Both the position numbers and the translations under genes were made by a program. Positions 16,714 through 25,134 of a DNA stretch of 42,639 nt are shown here, piece by piece. Position 1 is the first letter of the stretch. The number at the start of each line of letters is the position of its first letter. A model generated the notes under the pieces. It was not told the DNA's origin. It made no database searches and saw nothing but the letters and a program-made list of their open reading frames with translations. Source of the DNA: Candidatus Mediterraneibacter intestinigallinarum (GTDB lineage Bacteria; Bacillota; Clostridia; Lachnospirales; Lachnospiraceae); NCBI GenBank assembly GCA_019119265.1, contig DWXI01000177.1, positions 1 to 42,639 on the forward strand. Direction: 5' to 3'.

Positions 16714-19251
16714 ATGGAACAATACAACGTGACAGGCATGAGCTGTGCTGCCTGCAGCGCCCGTGTAGAGAAAGCGGTCTCAAAAGTTCCGGGCGTAACA
16801 TCCTGTTCCGTAAGCCTTCTGACAAACTCTATGGGAGTGGAAGGAAATGCTTCCCCGACAGATATCATCGCCGCAGTAGAAGAGGCGGGATACGGAGCGT
16901 CGGAAAAGGGAGCGGAACACAGTGCAGGTAAAGCGGGAAGCGCAGGAATGTCCATTGCTGAAGCGGAAGATTCGTTAAAAGACAGGGAGACGCCTAAGAT
17001 GAAGAGAAGGCTGATCGCTTCTCTGTGTTTCCTGATCCCGCTGATGTATTTCTCCATGGGACATATGATGTGGAACTGGCCGGTTCCGTCATTCTTGGAG
17101 GGAAATCATGTAGCCATGGGCCTGATCCAGCTCTTGCTGACGACAGCCGTTATGGTGATCAACCAGAAGTTCTTTATCAGCGGATTTAAAGGGCTGATCC
17201 ACAGGGCTCCGAACATGGACACTCTGGTAGCCCTGGGAGCAGGCGCTTCTTACGGCTACAGCCTCTACGCACTTTTTGCCATGACGGATGCACAGATGCG
17301 GGGGGATATGGCCGGTACAATGTCCTATATGCATGAATTTTACTTTGAATCAGCTGCCATGATCCTTACTTTGATCACCGTAGGAAAGATGTTGGAAGCA
17401 AGATCGAAAGGAAAGACCACAGATGCCCTTAAGAGTCTGATGAAACTGGCTCCGAAAACGGCGACGGTGGTAAGGAACGGTGCGGAGGAGGAAGTCTCTG
17501 TCGATCAGGTGAGAAAAGGTGATGTGTTTGTCGTAAGACCGGGCGAGAATATCCCGGTGGACGGAATTGTACTTGAGGGAACCAGTGCGGTCAATGAATC
17601 TGCGCTGACCGGGGAGAGTATTCCTGTGGATAAAAATGAGGGTGACGCTGTTTCAGCGGCCACGTTAAATCAGTCCGGTTTCCTGCGCTGCGAGGCTACA
17701 CGAGTAGGGGAGGATACGACACTCTCCCAGATCATCCAGATGGTGAGTGACGCCGCGGCGACAAAAGCTCCCATTGCGAAAGTTGCCGACCGTGTCTCCG
17801 GCGTGTTTGTGCCGGCGGTGATCGCCATCGCACTGGTTACCATCGCTGTATGGCTTATTGCAGGCCAGACGGTGGGTTTCGCACTTGCAAGAGGGATTTC
17901 CGTGCTGGTCATCAGTTGTCCGTGTGCGCTGGGACTGGCGACGCCTGTAGCGATCATGGTAGGAAACGGCATGGGCGCAAAGAACGGAATTATGTTTAAG
18001 ACCGCAGTCTCCCTGGAAGAGACGGGAAAGACACAGATCGTTGCCCTGGATAAGACGGGAACGATCACAAGCGGCGAGCCGAGAGTGACGGACATTATAC
18101 CGGCTGACGGAGTTACAGAAGAAAAACTGATAACCTGGGCATATGCTCTGGAGAAAAAGAGCGAACACCCTCTGGCACATGCCATTCTTGTAAAGGCAGA
18201 GGAGCAGGGGATAGACGGCGTAGCTGAGACAGAAGATTTCCGGGCGGTTGCCGGGAACGGACTGACGGCGAAAATTGAAGGCGTGGCTGTCTGTGGCGGC
18301 AATCTGAAGTTTATCAGTGAATATGCAGAGATTTCCGATGAGATCAGGCAGAAAGCAGAGACGCTTGCAGAAGAAGGAAAGACTCCGCTGTTCTTCAGCA
18401 GAGACGGTAAGCTGGCCGGCATCATTGCGGTGGCGGATGTGATCAAAGAGGACAGTCCGCAGGCGGTAAAAGAATTGCAGAATATGGGAATCCATGTTGT
18501 CATGCTGACTGGCGACAATGAGCGTACGGCAAAAGCCATCGGCGCCCAGGCGGGCGTTGATGAAGTGATCGCAGGAGTACTGCCGGAAGGCAAAGAGAGC
18601 GTGATCCGTTCCCTGAAACGGAAAGGAAAAGTCGCTATGGTAGGCGACGGCATCAATGATGCGCCGGCTCTTACAAGGGCAGATATGGGAATTGCCATCG
18701 GAGCGGGCACGGACATTGCCATTGACGCAGCGGATGTAGTTCTTATGAAGAGCAGACTGAGCGATGTGCCCGCAGCGATCCGGCTGAGCAGGGCTACGCT
18801 GAGGAATATCCATGAAAATCTTTTCTGGGCTTTCTTCTATAATGTAATCGGGATTCCTCTGGCGGCGGGCGCGTGGATTCCGATTTTCGGATGGCAGCTG
18901 AACCCCATGTTCGGGGCGGCGGCGATGAGTCTGTCCAGTTTCTGTGTGGTAAGTAATGCACTTAGGCTCAACTGGTTCAAAATGTATGATGCCAGCAGAG
19001 ATAAGAAAATAAAAATCAAGCAAAAAGAGGAGGAAACAAATATGACAAAGACAATGAAAATTGAAGGTATGATGTGCGGGCACTGTGAAGCAAGGGTAAA
19101 AAAGGTACTGGAGGCGCTTCCGGAAGTGGATGCGGCTGAGGTAAGCCATGAAGCAGGAACGGCGGTAGTTACGTTGAATGCCGGAATCGATGATGATGTG
19201 CTCAAAAAGGCAGTTGAGGATCAGGATTACAAAGTGCTGGGGATCGAATAG
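16714..19251 (+). CDS. copA: Copper-exporting P1B-type ATPase with N- and C-terminal metal-binding domains
   Basis: 845-residue Cu(I) efflux pump of the cytoplasmic membrane. N-terminal heavy-metal domain with GMSCAAC (C11, C14); transmembrane section; actuator TGES; CPC copper-channel motif at 402-404; phosphorylation site DKTGT at 446-450 (D446); HP motif in SEHPLAH; GDGIND at 644-649. After the last membrane helices a lysine-rich linker leads to a second heavy-metal domain with GMMCGHC (C788, C791). This extra C-terminal domain equals a whole CopZ chaperone and has its own internal start (see 19042). AGGAGG before ATG 16714. Expression should follow copper through the upstream CsoR operators. 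Confidence 0.96.
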   Translation: MEQYNVTGMSCAACSARVEKAVSKVPGVTSCSVSLLTNSMGVEGNASPTDIIAAVEEAGYGASEKGAEHSAGKAGSAGMSIAEAEDSLKDRETPKMKRRLIASLCFLIPLMYFSMGHMMWNWPVPSFLEGNHVAMGLIQLLLTTAVMVINQKFFISGFKGLIHRAPNMDTLVALGAGASYGYSLYALFAMTDAQMRGDMAGTMSYMHEFYFESAAMILTLITVGKMLEARSKGKTTDALKSLMKLAPKTATVVRNGAEEEVSVDQVRKGDVFVVRPGENIPVDGIVLEGTSAVNESALTGESIPVDKNEGDAVSAATLNQSGFLRCEATRVGEDTTLSQIIQMVSDAAATKAPIAKVADRVSGVFVPAVIAIALVTIAVWLIAGQTVGFALARGISVLVISCPCALGLATPVAIMVGNGMGAKNGIMFKTAVSLEETGKTQIVALDKTGTITSGEPRVTDIIPADGVTEEKLITWAYALEKKSEHPLAHAILVKAEEQGIDGVAETEDFRAVAGNGLTAKIEGVAVCGGNLKFISEYAEISDEIRQKAETLAEEGKTPLFFSRDGKLAGIIAVADVIKEDSPQAVKELQNMGIHVVMLTGDNERTAKAIGAQAGVDEVIAGVLPEGKESVIRSLKRKGKVAMVGDGINDAPALTRADMGIAIGAGTDIAIDAADVVLMKSRLSDVPAAIRLSRATLRNIHENLFWAFFYNVIGIPLAAGAWIPIFGWQLNPMFGAAAMSLSSFCVVSNALRLNWFKMYDASRDKKIKIKQKEEETNMTKTMKIEGMMCGHCEARVKKVLEALPEVDAAEVSHEAGTAVVTLNAGIDDDVLKKAVEDQDYKVLGIE
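19027..19034 (+). promoter_or_regulatory. Internal Shine-Dalgarno sequence for copZ
   Basis: GAGGAGGA at 19027-19034 within the copA reading frame, with AGGAGG ending 8 nt before the in-frame ATG at 19042. It is as good as the sites in front of the independent genes of this window. Confidence 0.7.
19042..19251 (+). CDS. copZ: Candidate nested copper chaperone (CopZ-like), in-frame inside copA
   Basis: 69 residues, [20 protein letters not shown] onward, a complete heavy-metal-associated domain with Cu(I) ligands C12 and C15, the size of free CopZ chaperones. It is in frame with copA and shares its stop, so the same DNA would yield both a C-terminal domain of the pump and, by internal initiation at the strong AGGAGG, a free soluble chaperone delivering Cu(I) to the pump. 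The segment before it (lysine-rich, with the ribosome site in place) looks like a former gene junction that lost its stop codon. Internal initiation is inferred; the domain and the ribosome site are visible. Confidence 0.55.
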   Translation: MTKTMKIEGMMCGHCEARVKKVLEALPEVDAAEVSHEAGTAVVTLNAGIDDDVLKKAVEDQDYKVLGIE

Positions 19252-19268
19252 GCTCCCCGGCCTTTTTT

Positions 19269-19310
19269 GTTGTAACAGTTCAGCAATGGCGCGGACTGAA
19301 CTGTTACAAC
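19269..19310. repeat. Palindromic intergenic repeat, copy 2 (after copA)
   Basis: Perfect 15-bp inverted repeat GTTGTAACAGTTCAG (19269-19283) / CTGAACTGTTACAAC (19296-19310) around CAATGGCGCGGA. Just before it, AGGC...GCCT followed by TTTTTT may terminate copA weakly. The loop CAATGGCGCGGACTG is, on the other strand, the same unit found at 35309 and 35355. Confidence 0.8.
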
Positions 19311-19335
19311 TTGGCAACGGATTTTTTCTGAATTA

Positions 19336-19364
19336 TTGACACACAGGATTGCAGAGAGTACAAT
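19336..19364 (+). promoter_or_regulatory. Strong promoter for the BMP-type ABC transporter
   Basis: Consensus TTGACA at 19336-19341, 17-bp spacer, TACAAT at 19359-19364. The leader to ATG 19484 is about 113 nt and contains a 7-bp hairpin GTTCCGG (19436-19442) / CCGGAAC (19454-19460). Confidence 0.8.
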
Positions 19365-19483
19365 GAGGTAGAGCTGTCCGAATACAAAGAAGTTTTCTGA
19401 GATGAGGATGGCGTTTTTATTAACAGGCGAGGCGTGTTCCGGGGAAAAGCCGACCGGAACAACAGCAGAAAAGGAGGAAAATT

Positions 19484-20656
19484 ATGAAAAAGAAGCTTAT
19501 CAGCGTATTATTGTGTGCGGCTATGGCAGTCACTCTGATCGCAGGGTGCGGAGCTCCGGCTGCAGAGACCGGCGGAAACGAGGGTGGAGAGTCTTCATCC
19601 GAGGCAACGGAAGGAATTCCGAAGGACGAGATCAAAGTAGGGTTTGTACATGTGTCAGATCCGAGTGATATGGGTTACACATACAATCAGGACCTGGGAA
19701 CTCAGGAAATGCAGGAAGCGCTCGGGTTAAGCGATGACCAGATCGTAAATAAATACAATGTGCCCGAGGGCGCTGAGTGCGATACGGCACTTAGAGAACT
19801 TGTGGATGCGGGATGTAACATTATATTTGCTACAAGCTTTGGATTTGAGGATTATGTAAAGGAAGTCGCAGCAGAGTATCCGGATATCCAGTTCTGTCAT
19901 GCGACAGGATACCAGGCGGCTGATTCCGGACTGGACAACTTCCACAACTATTTTGCATCGATCTACGAAGGACGTTATCTGGCAGGTATCGCAGCAGGAA
20001 TGAAGACAGAGTCGAATAAGCTCGGCTATGTGGCTGCATTCCCGTTTGCAGAGGTTATCAGCGGATACACGGCATTTTATCTCGGCGCAAAGAGTGTGAA
20101 TCCGGACGTGACAATGGATATTATGTACACTAATTCCTGGAATGATCCGACTGTCGAGTCCCAGGTGGCGCAGGCGCTGATCGACCGCGGATGCGACGTG
20201 ATCTCACAGCACTCTGACTCAACGGCTCCGGCTACAACGGCAGAGGATAACGGCGTATGGCAGGTTGGTTACAACAACGATATGATCGAGGCTGCTCCGA
20301 ACGCTTCCCTGATCTCCCCGCGTATTGACTGGGGTATCTATGTGACAGAGGCTGTTCAGGCTGTGATCGACGGCGAGGAAATCCCGGTTGACTGGTGCAG
20401 GGGCCTTGAGGACGGCGCTGTTTATCTGTCGCCTCTGAATACGGATATTGCTGCAGAGGGAACTCAGGAAGCCATTGATGAGGCTCAGGAGAAACTGATT
20501 TCCGGCGAGATCCATGTATTTGACGGACCACTCAAAGGCGTAAGCCCGGAGGGCGAAGAATATGAAGTTGCGGAAGGCGATTATTATCATGAGCAGGAGG
20601 ACGCTTCCGCACCGTCCTGGCTGTATATTGTCGATGGATGTAATGTCGTTGAATAA
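19484..20656 (+). CDS. BMP-family substrate-binding lipoprotein (nucleoside ABC importer)
   Basis: 390-residue lipoprotein: signal peptide MKKKLISVLLCAAMAVTLIA with lipobox LIAGC (C22), a short Glu/Ser-rich linker, then the basic-membrane-protein/PnrA-type binding fold (VGFVHVSDPSDMGYTYNQDLG, ATSFGFEDYVKEVAAEYPDIQFCHATGY, YEGRYLAGIAAGM, DVISQHSDSTAP). PnrA-type members bind purine nucleosides and work with the ATPase and two permeases that follow. AAAGGAGG before ATG 19484. A UUCG-loop terminator between this gene and the ATPase gene suggests it is made in excess over the membrane subunits, as usual for binding proteins. Confidence 0.92.
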   Translation: MKKKLISVLLCAAMAVTLIAGCGAPAAETGGNEGGESSSEATEGIPKDEIKVGFVHVSDPSDMGYTYNQDLGTQEMQEALGLSDDQIVNKYNVPEGAECDTALRELVDAGCNIIFATSFGFEDYVKEVAAEYPDIQFCHATGYQAADSGLDNFHNYFASIYEGRYLAGIAAGMKTESNKLGYVAAFPFAEVISGYTAFYLGAKSVNPDVTMDIMYTNSWNDPTVESQVAQALIDRGCDVISQHSDSTAPATTAEDNGVWQVGYNNDMIEAAPNASLISPRIDWGIYVTEAVQAVIDGEEIPVDWCRGLEDGAVYLSPLNTDIAAEGTQEAIDEAQEKLISGEIHVFDGPLKGVSPEGEEYEVAEGDYYHEQEDASAPSWLYIVDGCNVVE

Positions 20657-20704
20657 TTTCCAGCAATTATATATTCGGTAAATTTTATATAAGCTACAAC
20701 ACAG

Positions 20705-20730
20705 AGCCGTCTTCGGACGGCTTTGTTTGT
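20705..20730 (+). terminator. Hairpin terminator/attenuator inside the BMP transporter operon
   Basis: AGCCGTC (20705-20711), stable TTCG tetraloop, GACGGCT (20716-20722), then TTGTTTGT. The imperfect T tract would permit partial read-through into the ATPase gene. Confidence 0.75.
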
Positions 20731-20841
20731 ATGGCAGTTCTTTCATGACAGATAAATGAACGTATACGGAATGTACAGACGAGACGGACATGGCAGGACT
20801 GTATTAATTACAAAAAGGAGAAAGAGAAGGAAGGTGAGATT

Positions 20842-22425
20842 TTGGGAGGAACAGCAGAGTATGCAGTAAAAATGCATCATGTGACAAAGACCTTCGGAAA
20901 AGTTGTCGCAAACAAAGACGTCAATCTTGAACTGAAGACCGGTGAGATTCTTGCGCTTCTGGGGGAAAACGGAAGCGGAAAGACTACTCTTATGAATATG
21001 TTGTCGGGTATTTATTTTCCGGATCACGGTGAGATATTCGTGAAAGGCCGGGAGGTCACGATTCGTTCCCCGAAAGATTCGTTTGCTCTTGGGATTGGTA
21101 TGATTCATCAGCATTTCAAATTGGTAGACGTGCTGACCGCAGCGGAGAATATCGTACTGGGACTTGACGGAAAAGCCACAGTGAACCGGAAGGAAATCAA
21201 CAAGAAAGTGGCGGAACTTGCAAAGCGTTATGGGTTTGAAATGGATCCTGCAAAGAAAGTTTATAATATGTCTGTTTCGGAAAAACAGACAGTAGAGATC
21301 CTGAAAGTTCTCTATAAAGGTGCAGACATCCTGATTCTGGATGAACCGACGGCAGTGCTGACACCTCAGGAGACAGACAAATTGTTTGCCGTACTCCGGA
21401 ATATGAAAAAAGACGGCAAATCTATTATCATTATCACTCATAAACTTAACGAGGTGCTGGCCATTTCAGATCGAGTGGCGATCCTCAGAAAAGGAGAATA
21501 TATCGGCGCAGTCAATACGGCGGAGACGAATCAGGCCCAGCTTACTGAGATGATGGTAGGACGCCCTGTCAGTCTGGAGATCGAGAGACCAGAGGTAGAG
21601 CGCGGCGATAAACGGCTGCAGGTGATCGATCTGACATGTCTGAACGGCGACGGAGTAAAAGCTCTGGATAATGTATCCTTTGAGGCGTATGGCGGCGAGA
21701 TTCTCGGCGTGGCAGGAATCGCCGGCAGCGGGCAGAAAGAATTGTGCGAGATTATTGCAGGACTGTATCCCTCTATCGGAGGTTCTGTTCTGTATCTGGG
21801 AGAACACAACGGGATTCCTGTGCAGGAACGTATTCTGGGCCTGAAACCCGATGAGATCGTAAAGAAAGGAATCTCTATGGCGTTTGTGCCGGAGGATCGT
21901 CTGGGAATGGGGCTTGTCGCCGGAATGGATATGACGGACAATGTGATGCTCAGAAGTTATAAATCTAAAAAAGGAATTTTTGTAGACAGAAAAGCGCCGA
22001 AGGAACTCGCGGAGAAACTGATCGATGAACTGGAGATCGTGACTCCGGGGGTAGATACTCCTGTAGGAAGGCTTTCCGGAGGAAATGTCCAGAAAGTACT
22101 CCTGGGGCGTGAGATCGCCTGTCAGCCTTCCGTGCTGATCGTGGCTTATCCGGTGCGCGGTCTGGATATTAATTCCTCGTATCGGATATATGATCTGCTC
22201 AATGAACAAAAGAAAAAAGGTGTTGCAGTCATCTTTATCGGTGAAGATCTTGACGTACTGATGCAGCTTTCCGACCGGATCATGGTCATGTGCGGCGGGA
22301 AAGTGAGCGGGATCGTGGATCCGCGCAAAGTTACGAAAGAGGATATTGGCCTTATGATGATCCATACAGATCATCCATTTACAAAAGATAAGAAGGAAGA
22401 CAAGAATGGGGAGGTGACAGCATGA
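20842..22425 (+). CDS. Nucleoside-type ABC transporter ATP-binding protein (tandem ABC domains)
   Basis: 527-residue duplicated ATPase of the simple sugar/nucleoside family (NupO/YufO-like). Domain 1: GENGSGKTT Walker A, signature MSVSEKQTVEI, Walker B ILILDEPTA. Domain 2: degenerate Walker A GIAGSGQKE, signature LSGGNVQKV, and LIVAYPVRGLD where a normal Walker B would end DEP, so the second site is probably not hydrolytic. Start is TTG 20842, supported by AAGGAAGGTGAG just upstream and by the N terminus reaching the first beta strand; ATG 20872 is the alternative. It overlaps the next gene by 4 bases. Confidence 0.92.
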   Translation: MGGTAEYAVKMHHVTKTFGKVVANKDVNLELKTGEILALLGENGSGKTTLMNMLSGIYFPDHGEIFVKGREVTIRSPKDSFALGIGMIHQHFKLVDVLTAAENIVLGLDGKATVNRKEINKKVAELAKRYGFEMDPAKKVYNMSVSEKQTVEILKVLYKGADILILDEPTAVLTPQETDKLFAVLRNMKKDGKSIIIITHKLNEVLAISDRVAILRKGEYIGAVNTAETNQAQLTEMMVGRPVSLEIERPEVERGDKRLQVIDLTCLNGDGVKALDNVSFEAYGGEILGVAGIAGSGQKELCEIIAGLYPSIGGSVLYLGEHNGIPVQERILGLKPDEIVKKGISMAFVPEDRLGMGLVAGMDMTDNVMLRSYKSKKGIFVDRKAPKELAEKLIDELEIVTPGVDTPVGRLSGGNVQKVLLGREIACQPSVLIVAYPVRGLDINSSYRIYDLLNEQKKKGVAVIFIGEDLDVLMQLSDRIMVMCGGKVSGIVDPRKVTKEDIGLMMIHTDHPFTKDKKEDKNGEVTA

Positions 22426-23519
22426 GTTTACATGGTGCACAGACAAAAGAGCCTCTGATAAGAATGGTAAAGAGAGATACGATGCCCCAGAAGAAAGCAT
22501 GGGGAATCCGTGCCATAGCGTTTCTTCTCTCCCTTGTGACCGGAGGGGTTGTGATTCTTATGCTGGGCCATAATCCGTTTTCTGTTTATATTTCAATGGT
22601 ACAAGGAGCATGGGGATCGAGCACCGTTATTCATGAGACGATTAAGATTGCAGTGCCTCTGCTGATCACGGCGATCGGTATCTCGTTTGCCTTTAAGATG
22701 AAATTCTGGAATATCGGCGGTGAGGGGCAGATCCTTGTCGGGGCGGTAGCAGCCGGTGCTTTCGGACTTTTTACAGCTCATATCTTTCCGAAGCTTCCGC
22801 TGGTGCTGCTCATGATGCTTGCTTCTATCGTGGCAGGAGGAATTTATGGTCTCCTTCCGGCGGTCTGTAAAGCGAAATGGGGAACGAACGAGACGCTGTT
22901 CACACTGATGCTGAACTATATTGCGCTGGCGTTTATTAAATATCTGATGAACGGTCCGTGGAAAGCTGAAGGAAGCAGTTTCCCCAAAATCGATATGCTC
23001 GTGCCGGGCGCGCGCCTCACAAAAGTTCTCGGGGTACACTGGGGCTGGATACTCGCCCTTGTTCTTGTAGTGCTGGCTTACATTTACTTTAATAAGACCA
23101 AGCAGGGATATGAGATTGCGGTTGTCGGCGAGAGCAATAATACGGCCAGATATGCAGGTATCAATGTAGGGCGCGTCTTCAGGCGGACGATGTTTCTTTC
23201 AGGAGCACTCTGCGGTCTTGTAGGCATGCTGCAGTTTGCTGGTGCTGACTATACCATTACGGAAGGCACAGCGGGCGGAGTCGGATTTACAGCCATCACG
23301 GTGGCGTGGCTGGCGAAGATGAATCCGTTCGGAATGTTGGTCGTATCTGTGTTTATTGCTATGCTGGAGCGTGGATCTAATGCAATCCAGACACAGTTCA
23401 AGATTCCGGCGTCGGCTTCTGACCTTTTGATCGGTATTATCTTGTTCTTTATGCTCGGCTGTGAATTCTTTATCACATACAAGCTGGTCGGAAGAGGAAA
23501 GGAGGAACATCATGCTTAA
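22422..23519 (+). CDS. Nucleoside ABC transporter permease 1
   Basis: 365-residue membrane protein of the BPD_transp_2 (RbsC/NupP/YufP) family. Multiple hydrophobic segments and the family pattern FKMKFWNIGGEGQILVGAV and GESNNTARYAGINVGRV, which couples to the ATPase. Starts within the preceding gene's stop (ATGA overlap) with GGAGGTGACAGC as ribosome site and ends 8 bases inside the next permease, so the three membrane-complex genes are translationally coupled. The NIGGEGQ motif is characteristic of purine-nucleoside BMP systems. Confidence 0.92.
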   Translation: MSLHGAQTKEPLIRMVKRDTMPQKKAWGIRAIAFLLSLVTGGVVILMLGHNPFSVYISMVQGAWGSSTVIHETIKIAVPLLITAIGISFAFKMKFWNIGGEGQILVGAVAAGAFGLFTAHIFPKLPLVLLMMLASIVAGGIYGLLPAVCKAKWGTNETLFTLMLNYIALAFIKYLMNGPWKAEGSSFPKIDMLVPGARLTKVLGVHWGWILALVLVVLAYIYFNKTKQGYEIAVVGESNNTARYAGINVGRVFRRTMFLSGALCGLVGMLQFAGADYTITEGTAGGVGFTAITVAWLAKMNPFGMLVVSVFIAMLERGSNAIQTQFKIPASASDLLIGIILFFMLGCEFFITYKLVGRGKEEHHA

Positions 23520-24504
23520 TACTTTGAATGGATTATTTATTGCGGCAGTTCTTGCTGGTACACCGCTTCTCCTTGGCGCTCTGGGAGAAATACTGACAGA
23601 GAAGGCGGGCAACCTGAACCTCGGTGTGGAAGGTATGATGTTTATGGGGGCTATCACCGGGCTCGCCGGCTCTTATTACTATGAGCAGGCGGTGATCGCG
23701 GGGGGCGGAGAGCCCAGCGGAATGTTTTCTGCGACGGTTGCTCTTGTAACCTCTTTTCTTGCGGGGGCAGGGGGAGCGTTGATCTACAGTTTTCTTACGA
23801 TCACTCTGCGTGCAAATCAGAATGTAACCGGTCTTACACTGACCATCTTTGGCACTGGATTCGGCAATTTCTTCGGAGAATATATCGGGCAGCAGGCAGG
23901 GGGGTATGTGGCTGTTACAGATGTGACGAAAAAGGCGTTTTCAGGACTAAACATTCCGGTCCTCTCAGATATTCCGGTGCTCGGACCACTGCTTTTCCGG
24001 TACAACTGGCTCGTCTATTTTGCAATCATCGTGGCGGTTATTATGGCATGGTTTTTCAGCAAGTCACGCGTAGGGCTGAATCTTAGAGCGGTAGGAGAGG
24101 ATCCGGCGACAGCCGATGCTGCCGGTATCAACATCACGCTTTATAAGTATCTTGCCACTGTGATCGGCGGAGGAATCTGCGGGATCGGCGGTATGTATAT
24201 GAGCATGGTGACGACGTCCGGCGTATGGGTGCATGACTGCGTCAGCGGCTACGGATGGCTGGCGGTTGCCCTTGTTATCTTTGCAACATGGAGCCCGGCG
24301 CGCGGTATGATCGTGGCGCTCATCTTCGGCGGCCTTACGATCATGCGTATGTATATCAATATCCCCGGACTCCCGGCCCAGATCTACGATATGGTGCCGT
24401 ACGTGGCAACGATCATTGTGCTCGTTGTGACGAGTATGCGGCAGAGCAAAGAACATGCCCAGCCCAAGAGCTGTGGACTCAATTACTTCCGCGAGGAGCG
24501 ATAA
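23512..24504 (+). CDS. Nucleoside ABC transporter permease 2
   Basis: 330-residue membrane permease (NupQ/YufQ-like), partner of the preceding permease. It has the family N terminus ILTEKAGNLNLGVEGMMFMGA and GLNLRAVGEDPATADAAGI as cytoplasmic coupling loop. ATG 23512 is chosen because GGAAAGGAGG (23496-23505) lies directly before it; an in-frame upstream start at 23461 would add 17 hydrophilic residues overlapping the previous gene. Last gene of the operon; a 15-bp-stem terminator follows. Confidence 0.92.
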   Translation: MLNTLNGLFIAAVLAGTPLLLGALGEILTEKAGNLNLGVEGMMFMGAITGLAGSYYYEQAVIAGGGEPSGMFSATVALVTSFLAGAGGALIYSFLTITLRANQNVTGLTLTIFGTGFGNFFGEYIGQQAGGYVAVTDVTKKAFSGLNIPVLSDIPVLGPLLFRYNWLVYFAIIVAVIMAWFFSKSRVGLNLRAVGEDPATADAAGINITLYKYLATVIGGGICGIGGMYMSMVTTSGVWVHDCVSGYGWLAVALVIFATWSPARGMIVALIFGGLTIMRMYINIPGLPAQIYDMVPYVATIIVLVVTSMRQSKEHAQPKSCGLNYFREER

Positions 24505-24570
24505 ATTTGTATTTGTTGAATAGACACCGCTGTAATATAAAGATATGCTGATCGAACAGCGGACACAGAA

Positions 24571-24614
24571 AAAGAAGATACTGCAACATAGTTTATGCAG
24601 TATCTTCTTTTCTG
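24571..24614 (+). terminator. Strong terminator after the nucleoside transporter
   Basis: Perfect 15-bp stem AAAGAAGATACTGCA (24571-24585) / TGCAGTATCTTCTTT (24596-24610), 10-nt loop, followed by TCTG. The A-rich left arm and T-rich right arm make it functional in either direction. Confidence 0.85.
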
Positions 24615-25056
24615 CTGTCTCATCCGATCAGTACTCTTTTTTCAGCCGCAGCGCTATTCTTCAACAAACATTCATACAAATCGGAAGTAGCCGGAACTTT
24701 GCCGATAAAGCTCACCCTTTGACCGGTTTTCTGCAAATTCCGCGATTGTCGGACGTTTTACCGAGAATATGTCTCTCGGATAAACACGAATTTCCAAATA
24801 CATATTGCATTTTTTCCCTCGGTATGCTATCCTCACCATACCGATATCGGCGGCGTTCTGGCTGCCGTATCTTCATCGCTTCTGAGCGTCTCATTTTCGG
24901 CTGGTTCCGTATCGGAACAAGTATCCGACAATGAATGTAACTATCAAAAGAAAGTCTTATGACAGTATATTGAAAGGAAAAGAGGTGTTTGTACGCGAGA
25001 TATGAGTCCGTTTTAATGTACATGTAAAAATGTATAATTAAAAAGCTAAAATGTTG
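24615..25056. other. Long non-coding-looking region upstream of recA
   Basis: About 440 bp with no convincing gene on either strand. It contains small palindromes CCGATATCGG (24841-24850) and GTTCCGTATCGGAAC (24902-24916). The only ORF worth noting is the weak minus-strand 55-codon frame at 24672-24839. It could be a decayed gene or an untranslated RNA region; nothing identifies it. Confidence 0.4.
24672..24839 (-). CDS. Possible small ORF of unknown function
   Basis: 55 codons starting MVRIAYRGKKCNMYLEIRVY and ending SSGYFRFV, with host-like codon choice in the middle (KRPTIAEFAEN). There is no ribosome site before ATG 24839 and no recognisable family. It may be the relic of a longer protein or chance. 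Listed because the stretch is otherwise unexplained. Confidence 0.18.
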   Translation of the reverse strand: MVRIAYRGKKCNMYLEIRVYPRDIFSVKRPTIAEFAENRSKGELYRQSSGYFRFV

Positions 25057-25085
25057 TTGACATTTTACAAAGAGTATAATACTAT
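25057..25085 (+). promoter_or_regulatory. recA promoter
   Basis: TTGACA at 25057-25062, 17-bp spacer, TACTAT at 25080-25085; overlapping TATAAT hexamers at 25075 and 25083 offer less well spaced alternatives. Confidence 0.75.
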
Positions 25086-25096
25086 AATATCAGATG

Positions 25097-25110
25097 CGAA
25101 CAACTGTTCG
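25097..25110. promoter_or_regulatory. LexA-binding (SOS) box of recA
   Basis: CGAACAACTGTTCG, an exact match to the Firmicute LexA consensus CGAAC-N4-GTTCG, placed at the transcription start where LexA represses recA until DNA damage. Confidence 0.9.
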
Positions 25111-25134
25111 ATACAGAAAGGGAGAATTTTACTT

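Noticed and set aside
17665-19317. 550-codon minus-strand frame opposite copA
   Set aside because: Shadow of the P-type ATPase; low-complexity His/Cys/Arg composition, no family resemblance, no promoter.
24545-24934. 129-codon plus-strand frame after the nucleoside transporter
   Set aside because: Begins in the terminator stem, has no ribosome site and reads as random Arg/Ser/Phe-rich sequence.
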